A stretch of 15,531 bases of DNA from positions 1 to 15,531 of the forward strand of contig JABEUP010000095.1 of NCBI GenBank assembly GCA_013044365.1, written 5' to 3'. A program made the translations under genes and the position numbers. The notes below the pieces were generated by a model, which did no database searches, was not told the origin of the DNA, and saw nothing but the letters and a program-made list of their open reading frames with translations. Positions 1-7,926 of the stretch are shown here, piece after piece. The number at the start of each line of letters is the position of its first letter. The first letter of the stretch is position 1. Origin of the DNA: Acidimicrobiaceae bacterium (GTDB lineage Bacteria > Actinomycetota > Acidimicrobiia > Acidimicrobiales > Acidimicrobiaceae).

Positions 1-1499
1 AATTACTCCGCGACGATATCCACTTCCTTGGCGTTCCGTTCTCGAGCCTATTTGCCGAGGAGTTTCCGGAGTCGCGGGAGCGTATTCTGATGCGAAACAT
101 CGGATACGCCGGAGCTGTCGCCGCAGCGATAACCCTTGACCTCAAGATAGTGTCTCAGCTACTCGACGAGACCTACTCGAGCAACGAGCGGATTCGCAAC
201 TCAAACCATCTTGCCCTGGAACTCGGCTACAACTACGCGATGGAAAACTTTAACTGTCCATTGCCGATCCGCGTTGAGCATATAGACGCCAACAAGGACA
301 AAATCCTTATCGATGGAAACACAGCTACCGCACTTGGATGCGTTTATGCGGGTGCCACTGTTGCAGCATGGTATCCGATTACTCCGGCAACTTCGGTTGC
401 AGAAAACTTCGCCAAACTCTGTTCACGCTATCGACGCGAAACGATTACCCTGTCCGACGGAACCACCGAAGTAAGAAATAACTTCATAGTTCTCCAGGCA
501 GAAGATGAACTGGCTGCGCTTGGAATGGTCGTAGGAGCTTCATGGGCTGGCGCCCGAGCATTCACCTCGACATCTGGACCGGGGATCTCACTAATGAACG
601 AAATCCTGGGACTTGCATACTACACCGAAATTCCCGCGGTAGTCATTGACGTCCAACGCACCGGACCTTCCACCGGCATGCCGACCAGAGTCCAGCAAGC
701 AGACATCATGGAGTGCGCATACGCATCTCATGGAGACACCAAGCATATACTCCTCTTTCCGGCTGACCCCGCCGAATGCTTTCGCTTCACCGCCCAGGCA
801 TTCGATCTGGCTGAGCACTTTCAAACCCCAGTGATAGTTTTGTCGGATCTCGACATAGGAATGAATGACTGGGTCGTCTCGAATCTTGATTGGGACGACA
901 ACTACAACTGGGATCGCGGAAGAGTACTGCGGGCTGAAGACCTGGAGGAAATGCCCAAGTTCTACCGCTACGCAGATGAAGACGCTGACTTCGTAACACC
1001 ACGGACACTTCCAGGCGAATCGACTAAAGGCGCTTACTTCAACCGCGGTTCAGGTCACGACAAATTCGGCGGCTACACCGAAAACTCGGAGCCTTATATT
1101 CAGGTTGTAGACAGACTCGCCAAAAAGCACCATGCCGCTGCCGCTTATATCCCAAAGCCGATTGTTGAAAACCGACCGGATGCACGATTTGGGGTGATAA
1201 CCCTCGGTAGCTGCGAGATGGCAGTCAGGGAGGCAATCGATATTCTTGACAGGGACGGGGTACCTCTGGACTATATGCGAGTCTGTGGTTTCCCCTTCCC
1301 GCCGGAGGTAAAGAGCTTCATCGACTCCCACGAGGTTACCGTCGTGGTAGAGCAAAACAGGGATGCCCAACTTCGGTCCCTCATAATTTTGGAAACAGGT
1401 TCATCACCTGAGCTGCTCCGCTCCGTACTGTCTTACGGTGGATTCCCGATAAACACCGAGCACGTTGTTGAGGGACTCTTGAACGAGTTAAAGGACTGA
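1..1499 (+). CDS. korA: 2-oxoacid:ferredoxin oxidoreductase, fused gamma/alpha subunit (KorA-type), 5'-partial
   Basis: With the KorB partner downstream, this enzyme oxidatively decarboxylates a 2-oxoacid, probably 2-oxoglutarate, to its acyl-CoA while reducing ferredoxin in the cytoplasm. The first ATG in frame is at 90, but the frame is open from base 3 and the upstream residues (IHFLGVPFSSLFAEEFPES) continue the C-terminal part of a gamma domain, so the true start lies outside the window; 498 residues are visible. After this gamma remnant comes the alpha (pyrimidine-binding) domain. It carries the YPITPATSVAENF motif, the SGPGISLMNEILGLAYYTE segment and the QRTGPSTGMPTRVQQAD segment, all typical of KorA/PorA. 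The gamma-alpha fusion is the usual form in many aerobic and facultative bacteria. The stop lies two bases before korB, so the two are co-transcribed. Substrate choice between 2-oxoglutarate and other 2-oxoacids is inferred, not proven. Confidence 0.9.
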   Translation, partial: LLRDDIHFLGVPFSSLFAEEFPESRERILMRNIGYAGAVAAAITLDLKIVSQLLDETYSSNERIRNSNHLALELGYNYAMENFNCPLPIRVEHIDANKDKILIDGNTATALGCVYAGATVAAWYPITPATSVAENFAKLCSRYRRETITLSDGTTEVRNNFIVLQAEDELAALGMVVGASWAGARAFTSTSGPGISLMNEILGLAYYTEIPAVVIDVQRTGPSTGMPTRVQQADIMECAYASHGDTKHILLFPADPAECFRFTAQAFDLAEHFQTPVIVLSDLDIGMNDWVVSNLDWDDNYNWDRGRVLRAEDLEEMPKFYRYADEDADFVTPRTLPGESTKGAYFNRGSGHDKFGGYTENSEPYIQVVDRLAKKHHAAAAYIPKPIVENRPDARFGVITLGSCEMAVREAIDILDRDGVPLDYMRVCGFPFPPEVKSFIDSHEVTVVVEQNRDAQLRSLIILETGSSPELLRSVLSYGGFPINTEHVVEGLLNELKD

Positions 1500-1501
1500 A
1501 A

Positions 1502-2557
1502 ATGCCATCAATTCGCAAACCGCTTATCCCGCTCGCACCGCATGCGACAAATGCCTTAGGTCTGACCGTTCGGGACTATGAGGGGTCAATGTCCACACTC
1601 TGTGCTGGATGCGGCCACGACTCGATTACCGCAGCGATAGTGCAAACGTTCTTCGAATTAGACACCCCGCCCGAGTTGATAGCAAAACTAAGCGGCATTG
1701 GGTGCTCATCTAAAACACCTACCTACTTCGTTGCAGGTGCTCACGGCTTTAACTCCGTCCACGGACGGATGCCTCCAATAGTTACCGGAGCAAATGCCGC
1801 AAATAGGTCGAACATCCATATTGGTATCTCCGGTGACGGGGACTCACTGTCCATTGGAACTGGCCACCTCGTGCATGCCATTCGCAAGAACGTAAATATG
1901 GTTTATATCATCGAGAATAATGGCGTCTACGGGCTTACAAAAGGCCAATTCTCGCCAACCGCAGATGTTGGCTCGACCACCAAGCGCGGGATACCAAATG
2001 AAGTCCCTCCTATCGACCCCGTCGAGCTTGCGCTGAGCCTTGGCGCATCTTTCGTGGCCCGAAGTTTTTCCGGCGACAAAAAGCAGCTCATCCCGATTCT
2101 CAAAGCGGCAGTAGAACATCACGGATTTGCCCTGGTAGACGTGATCTCTCCCTGCATCCAGTTCAACAATCATCAGGGTTCCACCAAGAGCTACAAGTAC
2201 ACAAGAGAGCATGAGCTAAATGAGATCGACTCGGTATTCCTCCATTCGTCGGAACAGATTACCGCGGAGCTGCCAACTGACGGCAGTATGAGTATTTCAA
2301 TGCACGATGGCTCCAGGATCTTGTTCAGGACATTACCCGAACACTATGACCCACGTGATCGAATTGCTGCGATGAACTACGTCCAACAGGCCAAAGTCAG
2401 GGGTGAGGTACCCACAGGGCTACTTTTCATCGATTCAGATTCTTTGGATATCCACGACCTCAACCAGACCACAGAGGAACCGCTTATCAATCTTCCTCTT
2501 AACAAGCTGTGTCCTGGCAAGGCAGAACTGACCAAGTTCCAGGAGAGCTTCAGGTAA
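1502..2557 (+). CDS. korB: 2-oxoacid:ferredoxin oxidoreductase, beta subunit (thiamine diphosphate-binding)
   Basis: This 351-residue subunit holds the thiamine diphosphate and iron-sulfur centre of the 2-oxoacid:ferredoxin oxidoreductase. CAGCGH at residues 34-39 gives the CxxC pair, with further cysteines at 68 and 218; that set matches the four [4Fe-4S] ligands of single-cluster KorB proteins. The thiamine diphosphate and Mg signature is GDGD at 111-114 followed by ENNGVYGLTKGQ at 138-149. The start at 1502 follows the korA stop by two bases, and an AAAGGA Shine-Dalgarno lies at the end of korA. The length is normal for the family. No ferredoxin-like delta subunit follows, as expected for two-subunit enzymes that use an external ferredoxin. 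A hairpin downstream probably ends the transcript. Confidence 0.92.
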   Translation: MPSIRKPLIPLAPHATNALGLTVRDYEGSMSTLCAGCGHDSITAAIVQTFFELDTPPELIAKLSGIGCSSKTPTYFVAGAHGFNSVHGRMPPIVTGANAANRSNIHIGISGDGDSLSIGTGHLVHAIRKNVNMVYIIENNGVYGLTKGQFSPTADVGSTTKRGIPNEVPPIDPVELALSLGASFVARSFSGDKKQLIPILKAAVEHHGFALVDVISPCIQFNNHQGSTKSYKYTREHELNEIDSVFLHSSEQITAELPTDGSMSISMHDGSRILFRTLPEHYDPRDRIAAMNYVQQAKVRGEVPTGLLFIDSDSLDIHDLNQTTEEPLINLPLNKLCPGKAELTKFQESFR

Positions 2558-2576
2558 CCAATTGTCATTCGTTACA

Positions 2577-2620
2577 AACAGTCGAGAGGATGCCAATCAA
2601 CGGCAACCTTCTCGACTGTT
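2577..2620. terminator. Bidirectional hairpin terminator between korB and the cupin gene
   Basis: Perfect 11-bp arms (AACAGTCGAGA at 2577-2587, TCTCGACTGTT at 2610-2620) are extended inwards by GG/CC with one bulged base and by TGCC (2591-2594) with GGCA (2602-2605), leaving a 7-base loop. It lies 20 bases after the korB stop, and TGTTTCTCC follows on the plus strand. The T-run is short, so this is a moderate intrinsic terminator. It sits between convergent genes and may also serve the minus-strand cupin gene. Confidence 0.65.
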
Positions 2621-2769
2621 TCTCCAAAAAGCCTAAGACGCCAAATTTCAATCGTCCGATTTTAAAAGCGCGTTCCGTCTGGTAACAGAACTCGCCGGAA
2701 TCAGATTGCCGTTAAATCCCCCAATAACCTGCCAACAGCCAATGCGGATGGGTGCGAAACTTCATCTGC

Positions 2770-3837
2770 CTATGGCCAGGACGGCCTTTGCACTTCCGGC
2801 CATGAAATAGTACTCAGATCTCCGGTTTGCTTACTCCTGATATGATCCGGGGGCTCCTCCAACAAGTTCATTGGGTAACACAGAGCATTCATGGTGTTGA
2901 GAAGCGTGTCCAAAATATGTACGCGCACAACTTTAGCAGTCATCGTAGGATCATCGTTAAAATGCTGGTGCCAAGAGTAGTGGTCCACTACGATCAGATC
3001 CCCCTTATTCCATTGGTAATTCTCACCCTGGTCAACTTCAGCACCGATAAATGAATGTCCATGGCCCTCCACGACATAGAGCCAAGCTTCTCCTGAATGA
3101 CGATGCATGGACTGAGCTCTACCGGGGCCAATCTCAAACATCGCCATAGTAAGTCCAGAGGTTCTGTACCCGAGGGCACTATCAAGCAAAAAGGTGGTAC
3201 GAGTGCCCCTGGGTGATTGTCGGAACTCTATATCGTTCCAGCTTGTATGCAACCGACCATGCCGATGTTCCGCCTGGTCTGCGGCAAGGCGCCTGATTCT
3301 TCTGGCATAAATATCATTGCCCGGTGTTGTCGGGGTATATCCCGGGTATCCAGGCAACTGTGAGAGCGGAGTGTTGCCGCCATCTTCCAGAATCGCAAAA
3401 CCAAGAATATCAACAAACGGTTCGCTTGAAAAACTCATGAACCTTGCAATATTCCCGCTCTCATTCCCGTGACGGTGCCATGACCATGCGGGAACATGAA
3501 TACTGTCACCGGCCGCCCAGTCGATCCTGGCCTGATCAATTTCGATCCAACCGCTACCACCAATACAGAGGATCACCGCATCCCAAGAGTGCCTGTGTAT
3601 GGTGCTCACGGTATCAGGATCAATTTCATGGGCGGCGGCATCCACCGTTCTAACTGGATTGCCTCCATCTTTCCCTAAATAAACACCGCAAGTCAGTCCG
3701 CGGGCTGTCCTGTGCATTTCAATGTCCTTGAGATGAACTACAGATCTGTGGTTATTTCGCCAGTCCTCGATGAATTGTTGACGGCGATTCTTTTGAACTT
3801 CATAGTGACTTGCCGAAGTTCTTGTTATATTAGTCAT
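2770..3837 (-). CDS. Two-domain cupin protein, putative metal-dependent dioxygenase (gentisate-dioxygenase-like fold)
   Basis: This 355-residue bicupin protein has two copies of the metal-binding cupin motif. In the first, HRHSWD (81-86) is followed by HVPAWSWHRH (114-123); in the second, HRHSGE (245-250) is followed by VDHYSWHQH (284-292). Both domains keep the His-x-His and the later His, and the usual Glu is Asp86 in the first and Glu250 in the second, so both could bind Fe or Mn. Two-domain cupins include gentisate and 1-hydroxy-2-naphthoate ring-cleaving dioxygenases, but also non-enzymatic proteins, so the substrate is unknown. The frame is open up to 3951, but the start at 3837 is chosen because AGGGG (3850-3846) lies 8 bases before it and homologous sequence begins there. 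It is transcribed divergently from the SnoaL-like gene and convergently with korAB. Confidence 0.75.
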   Translation of the reverse strand: MTNITRTSASHYEVQKNRRQQFIEDWRNNHRSVVHLKDIEMHRTARGLTCGVYLGKDGGNPVRTVDAAAHEIDPDTVSTIHRHSWDAVILCIGGSGWIEIDQARIDWAAGDSIHVPAWSWHRHGNESGNIARFMSFSSEPFVDILGFAILEDGGNTPLSQLPGYPGYTPTTPGNDIYARRIRRLAADQAEHRHGRLHTSWNDIEFRQSPRGTRTTFLLDSALGYRTSGLTMAMFEIGPGRAQSMHRHSGEAWLYVVEGHGHSFIGAEVDQGENYQWNKGDLIVVDHYSWHQHFNDDPTMTAKVVRVHILDTLLNTMNALCYPMNLLEEPPDHIRSKQTGDLSTISWPEVQRPSWP

Positions 3838-3845
3838 CGAAATAT

Positions 3846-3850
3846 CCCCT
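3846..3850 (-). promoter_or_regulatory. Shine-Dalgarno site fixing the cupin-gene start
   Basis: AGGGG on the minus strand, 8 bases before the ATG at 3837. The longer frame reaching 3951 has no comparable site and would add a poorly conserved-looking, hydrophobic N-terminal extension of 38 residues. Confidence 0.6.
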
Positions 3851-4242
3851 AAAATTGATGCAAAAACCGTTGCGATCTCGCTATCAAACGAAACAAATTC
3901 CGCTAGAAGCATGAACACGCATTTGAACGGCATGCGAACAGCATGAGTCAATCACAAACTTAATATGGATTCCTTCTCTATATTAGTATTCGAACTTTTC
4001 CTGGCATAAACGACTCCCTTACCTATGAAGAAAGTCTCTGGCGCCCAGGCATGAAATGTCCCAGAAAAGGGGCGGAATGCAAAAAGTCCGCGGAATTATC
4101 CGTCTGGAAACCGCAAATAAATATCGCCTACAAAAATGCGGGCACGTAACATTTAAATCTCTTCACTTTTCTCGAACCGATATTCCAGGTCAGGTAAAAT
4201 CCCATACTGTCACAAGCAGGAAGTTCCGGGAAGGCTGAGACA
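3851..4242. other. Divergent intergenic region between cupin and SnoaL-like genes
   Basis: About 400 bases separate the cupin start (3837) from the SnoaL-like start (4243). The only long frame (4056-4238, 60 codons) has no recognisable protein features and no clear ribosome-binding site, so I regard it as chance. An AT-rich stretch near 3960-3990 (with TATATT-like hexamers on both strands) is the most likely place for divergent promoters, but I see no convincing -35/-10 pair. Confidence 0.4.
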
Positions 4243-4848
4243 TTGGAGAATCAAATCATTGAACGCCTACGCATTCGCGAGCTAGTGGAGAACTGGGCGC
4301 TTTGGAGGGATGCGGGAGACTGGGATCGATTCAGAACCCTTTGGTCAGAAGATGGAACCATGATGGCGACCTGGACGCAAGGCTCAGCAGAAGAGTTCAT
4401 ACGGGCCAGTATCGACGGTTGGAATAAAGGCGTAAGGATTCTTCATTTTCTCGGAGGAACTTCGACGGATCTGTCAGATGACCGTGCAATATCGCAAACG
4501 AAGATGACAATTACCCAACGTGCCGAAGTAGAAGGTGTTCAATGCGATGTTATTTGCACCGGTAGGTTCTACGATTTTCTAAGACGCATAGACAATGAAT
4601 GGAAATTAGTACTTAGGCAACCGATATATGAAATGGACCGGATGAATTCGATCGTTCCAGGCCTGTCGCCAACGCTTGACAGCAATCTATTGAGCGAGTT
4701 CCCAACAGGCTACAAACACCTCGCTTACCTTCAAACACGGATTGGTTACCAGGTAAAAAAGGACATGCCGGGAATCGCTGGCCCTGAAGTAGAGGCCTTA
4801 TATTTCCGGGGAAGGAAGTGGCTTGCTCATGAAAGCGCCCAGCCCTAG
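4243..4848 (+). CDS. SnoaL/NTF2-like domain protein
   Basis: This is a 201-residue protein of the SnoaL-like / nuclear transport factor 2 fold, a small cone-shaped alpha+beta domain used both for catalysis (dehydratases, isomerases, small subunits of ring hydroxylases) and for ligand binding. The N-terminal helix with RIRELVENWALWRDAGDWD (10-28), followed by the short LWSEDGTM segment (33-40), is the classic opening of this family. The later strands GRFYDFLRRIDNEWKLV (107-123) complete the sheet. Residues 140-201 form a C-terminal extension beyond the core fold. The start is TTG at 4243 with GGGAAGG (4228-4234) 8 bases before it; an in-frame stop at 4195 rules out a much earlier start. It is divergent from the bicupin gene, which suggests they act on related substrates. 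No specific reaction can be named. Confidence 0.75.
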   Translation: MENQIIERLRIRELVENWALWRDAGDWDRFRTLWSEDGTMMATWTQGSAEEFIRASIDGWNKGVRILHFLGGTSTDLSDDRAISQTKMTITQRAEVEGVQCDVICTGRFYDFLRRIDNEWKLVLRQPIYEMDRMNSIVPGLSPTLDSNLLSEFPTGYKHLAYLQTRIGYQVKKDMPGIAGPEVEALYFRGRKWLAHESAQP

Positions 4849-4912
4849 TTCATGGGACAATTAACTGTGGATATGCGATTAGCCCAACTTTTACATTCGT
4901 TGCCAGGAAATC

Positions 4913-5314
4913 CTAGATAAACTTCGGCTCGACAATCCTGCAGCTAATATCCTCATTTTCGTTAATGTGATAACTAGCACAAATCCTGTGGTATCCATCG
5001 GCTACGGTAAGGTGAACTAGCTTAGATGCATTACCTCTGACTAACAGAACCGGTGAAAGCGGGGTACCTTCAGCAATTTTCCTCAAATCCAATGCTACGT
5101 GGAAGTCGCTCGAGGGCAGTAGCGGAAGATTGCTGGCCCTAAGCAGATCCTTGGCTTTACGAACCTGAGTCGGTGCATCCCTCAAGGCATTTACCAGTGC
5201 TTCCGCTGGCCTTTCTCCACAAATCAGCGACAGGTAACTAAATGCCGCGGGAAAATCATGTTCGTCAGGGGTGTTCTTCCATAACTCCTTTTTACCGGTT
5301 TTTTTCTTGGCCAT
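4913..5314 (-). CDS. Small ParB/sulfiredoxin-fold-like protein of unknown function
   Basis: This is a 133-residue soluble protein. It starts with a lysine-rich tail (MAKKKTGKKELW), followed by TPDEHDFPAAFSYLSL (15-30), an RKAKDLLRASNLPLLP helix region (52-67), TPLSPVLLVRG (84-94) and ADGYHRICASYH (105-116). The pattern of a beta strand, LLV and then DGYHR resembles the ParB/Srx nuclease-like fold, where a D-G-x-H-R motif binds nucleotide or DNA. I recall similar short conserved hypothetical proteins in several bacterial phyla but know no function. The ATG at 5314 is preferred over the TTG at 5332 because AAAGG lies 6 bases before it. The gene follows the MIP channel gene on the same strand after 57 bases and may be co-transcribed with it. 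Confidence 0.65.
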   Translation of the reverse strand: MAKKKTGKKELWKNTPDEHDFPAAFSYLSLICGERPAEALVNALRDAPTQVRKAKDLLRASNLPLLPSSDFHVALDLRKIAEGTPLSPVLLVRGNASKLVHLTVADGYHRICASYHINENEDISCRIVEPKFI

Positions 5315-5371
5315 GTCCGACCTTTCTATCAATAAATCCGTATTCCAACCAACAGTTCGAATTGGAGGTCT

Positions 5372-6205
5372 TTACTCAAGGCGCCCCCGGGCTGCTAACC
5401 GTGCCTCGGGATCGTGACCTCCGGGACCCCGCAAAATAATTGCGGCTCCGACCGCCAATACCGCCCCGATTAAAGGCCCCGCCAGGTACACCCACAGGTG
5501 TGAGTAATCCCCCAGTGCGACTGCAGGGCCAAGCGATCGAACAGGATTCATAGAGGCGCCACTAATTGGACTCGCCCATAGACCTGCCAGAACAATGTAC
5601 GACCCAACACCAACTGCCGACATAGTCCCCACGTTCTGAGCTTTGGACGCCGTACCTAGGATCGTGCTCACCAAGCCGAGAGTCAAGACAACCTCCATCA
5701 CGAAGGCTTGCAAATCCGTAATCCCTTTGCCTGGAAGTGTTGCTCCAAGCATTCCCACTTTACCGAACATACCATAAAGAAACAGGCCGGCAAGAACCGC
5801 TCCGATGACCTGGACAACTATGTAACCAGGTACCCGTCTCCAGGGAAAATCCTTCCTCATCGCGAATGCAATACTTACAACCGGATTTAGATGAGCCCCG
5901 GAAACTGTTCCCATGAACAATATGATTGCCAACACCATCAGTCCCGGTGCAGTCACGGCCGCCGACCGGCCAATCAGGCCAGCTCCCGCCGCGGATACCG
6001 TAGGCGCCCCAGCCGCAACCAGTACAAGGAAAAAAGTCCCTAGCAGTTCGCTGAACAGCCTTTTAAACTCTTGCGAGGAATCTCGAAACTGGACAGCCCA
6101 AGGTGGCTCTATTCGCAGCCAGCGTCGAAGTTCAGCTCGCACTCCTTCATCAGGCACTGGCGGGAATCCCGAGCCAGCTGATAGGTGAATCTCTTCCTCA
6201 GCCAT
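5372..6205 (-). CDS. MIP-family (aquaporin/glyceroporin) channel with two NPV motifs
   Basis: This 277-residue integral membrane channel has six transmembrane segments and two half-helices that normally carry NPA. Here they are SGAHLNPVV (102-110, NPV at 107-109) and SGASMNPVRS (215-224, NPV at 220-222), so both alanines are valine. The selectivity-filter arginine (R223) is kept. By ungapped alignment to human AQP1, the filter positions Phe56, His180 and Cys189 correspond to Pro, Gly and Ala, suggesting a wide pore for neutral solutes rather than strict water selectivity; that is inference. About 50 residues precede the first membrane segment, longer than usual, and the C-terminus is polar. 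The start at 6205 has GGAG 9 bases upstream. The nearby catabolic genes do not identify the solute. Confidence 0.88.
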   Translation of the reverse strand: MAEEEIHLSAGSGFPPVPDEGVRAELRRWLRIEPPWAVQFRDSSQEFKRLFSELLGTFFLVLVAAGAPTVSAAGAGLIGRSAAVTAPGLMVLAIILFMGTVSGAHLNPVVSIAFAMRKDFPWRRVPGYIVVQVIGAVLAGLFLYGMFGKVGMLGATLPGKGITDLQAFVMEVVLTLGLVSTILGTASKAQNVGTMSAVGVGSYIVLAGLWASPISGASMNPVRSLGPAVALGDYSHLWVYLAGPLIGAVLAVGAAIILRGPGGHDPEARLAARGRLE

Positions 6206-6229
6206 GATTCATCTCCGTACCACTCGGTT

Positions 6230-6254
6230 TATCTGGATCGTCATACACCAGATA
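6230..6254. repeat. Short inverted repeat upstream of the MIP channel gene
   Basis: TATCTGG (6230-6236) and CCAGATA (6248-6254) form a 7-bp inverted repeat with an 11-base spacer, 25 bases before the channel start codon. It could be an operator or a weak hairpin in the leader. At this size, chance is a real possibility. Confidence 0.35.
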
Positions 6255-6496
6255 TTCTTAGATCTGAAGATTAATGGTACAGTACTCCAACTTTGATTTC
6301 AGGGACTTCCTACACAGCCGAACCGGGATGCCGTTACGAATCAGCATCAGGTTACAAAAACATCCGCAAAACAGTACGCGACCGGACACCTGGTCATTTG
6401 ATCTGCCAGTCCCTTTCAGCTGGGCTGCAGAACTCAGGAAAACAACGCATCAGCCGGAGGCGCAACTTGCCAGGTTGCTGCATCCCAAACCATTTG

Positions 6497-7765
6497 TCAG
6501 CTCTGCACGTGCACCACGCGCTTTGCCTTCATCTCGTTACGGGGCAGGGTGCCGGATGGTACGCACTTGCAATCGATACGAACCCCAAAAGAGTGCCGCA
6601 GGTCCAGAACCACCTTTTCCACCACCTTGTCGGTACCATCCCTGGTCTCCAGCAGCAGAGACACCTCGTCCATATGACGAATCTTCTCGTGTCTAATCTG
6701 GAAGTTAACAATCTCCGAATAGCGCATCAAGACCTCCTCAACCTGGGTAGGGTAGAGGTTTATTCCCCTGACAGTGAACATGTCGTCCACGCGTCCTTGT
6801 ATCCCTCCGACGGCCTTAACAAATAGACTCCCGCAGGAGCAGGGATTGCGCGATAGTTCCACCAGATCACCAGTTCTATAGCGGATCAGCGGGGAACAAA
6901 ACCGTCCCAGGTTAGTGACAACAAGTTCCCCGGTACCTTCGGATTGGGTCGAGCGGGGATCTGGATCAGCACCAATCGGAATTACTTCAAAAATGAATTC
7001 TGACTCGATGAAATGAACCCCGTCACCCGCCGAGCAGGTAAATCCAGTCGGACCCAACTCGGTCATTCCAGTATGATCGTAAACACTGGCACCGAAGGCC
7101 GTCTCGATCGCACGTTTGGTCGAAGGTATGCTGGCTCCGGGCTCTCCGGCATGAAGGGTCTTTTTAATCGATGACTTGGAAAGATCAATACCCATTTGAG
7201 CACCTACCTCTGCCAGGCGAAGAGCATAGGTAGGAGTAGAGCAAAGGACTGTCGGCTCGAGTTCTTTTATCGCCAACACCCGCTGTTCCGAACCCATTGA
7301 GCCACCCGGAATCACCATAGCTCCCAGTCTCTCCGCGCCGGCATATGCTGACCAAAATCCTACAAATGGCCCGAAGCTGAATGCAAAGAAAATCCGGTCC
7401 TCGCTGGTTATGCCAGCCCCTTTGTAGATGTGATTAGCCCAAAGGCCAGTCCACCAGAGCCATGATTTTCCAGTATCCAGCCATCGTAATGGCCTTCCTC
7501 CGGAACTTCCTGACGTCTGGTGCAACCTCACATAGTCTCCGAGGGGATAAGTCAAATTGGTCCCAAAGGGCTGGGTGCGCTGTTGATCCTCTACAAGTTC
7601 GGCCTTGGTCAAAAAGGGTAGGTCGTAAAAGTCATTCCAGGAATTCACCTCATGAAGCCGTGACTTGTAAAAAAGGTTGGACGACTGGAGTTCTTCGATA
7701 CCTGCCTGCAATTTCTCCAACTGAATTGCCTTTATACCTGCCTGAGTATTTAGGTTCATGCTCAT
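6497..7765 (-). CDS. PaaK-family aryl-CoA ligase (phenylacetate-CoA ligase-like AMP-forming enzyme)
   Basis: This 422-residue protein is of the AMP-forming adenylate family, phenylacetate-CoA ligase branch, which activates aromatic acids with ATP and then forms the CoA thioester. The phosphate-binding loop is TSGSSGGRP (84-92), the adenine/aryl motif is YDHTGMTELG (229-238), and the ATP-ribose motif is RYRTGD (295-300). Near the C-terminus, LPRNEMKAKRV (407-417) holds the probable catalytic lysine, with Met replacing the usual Gly before it. Cys244, His251, Cys309 and Cys311 could form the structural zinc site seen in some relatives. The length is normal. It is the last gene of the hcrCAB-ligase direction, 161 bases after hcrB. 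By context it would supply the aryl-CoA substrate, perhaps 4-hydroxybenzoyl-CoA, for the molybdenum enzyme. The ATG at 7765 is followed by another at 7759. Confidence 0.85.
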   Translation of the reverse strand: MSMNLNTQAGIKAIQLEKLQAGIEELQSSNLFYKSRLHEVNSWNDFYDLPFLTKAELVEDQQRTQPFGTNLTYPLGDYVRLHQTSGSSGGRPLRWLDTGKSWLWWTGLWANHIYKGAGITSEDRIFFAFSFGPFVGFWSAYAGAERLGAMVIPGGSMGSEQRVLAIKELEPTVLCSTPTYALRLAEVGAQMGIDLSKSSIKKTLHAGEPGASIPSTKRAIETAFGASVYDHTGMTELGPTGFTCSAGDGVHFIESEFIFEVIPIGADPDPRSTQSEGTGELVVTNLGRFCSPLIRYRTGDLVELSRNPCSCGSLFVKAVGGIQGRVDDMFTVRGINLYPTQVEEVLMRYSEIVNFQIRHEKIRHMDEVSLLLETRDGTDKVVEKVVLDLRHSFGVRIDCKCVPSGTLPRNEMKAKRVVHVQS

Positions 7766-7814
7766 CTCTCATCTACCTTGGCCGGAAATGACAACTCCGG
7801 ACATTGGACCGCTG

Positions 7815-7846
7815 TGCCAGATGGGTTGGCTTGATACCATCTGGCA
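7815..7846. repeat. 10-bp perfect inverted repeat between hcrB and the aryl-CoA ligase gene
   Basis: TGCCAGATGG (7815-7824) and CCATCTGGCA (7837-7846) are exact reverse complements separated by 12 bases. No T-run follows on the minus strand, so it is not a standard terminator. It may be an operator, or an RNA hairpin that tunes expression of the ligase relative to hcrCAB. It sits 50 bases before the ligase start. Confidence 0.55.
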
Positions 7847-7926
7847 TGTACATTCATAATTCTTGGAAACCTCTCCATTGACTTGGCATAATTGCCTCCG
7901 GCCATGGCCCGCACGTGCTTTGCGAT

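Noticed and set aside
4056..4238. 60-codon frame just before the SnoaL-like gene
   Set aside because: Basic, featureless sequence without a good ribosome-binding site; more likely promoter/leader DNA.
6293..6826. 177-codon open frame on the plus strand, partly outside other genes
   Set aside because: More than half overlaps the aryl-CoA ligase gene in antisense, and the rest has low-complexity, non-conserved-looking sequence.
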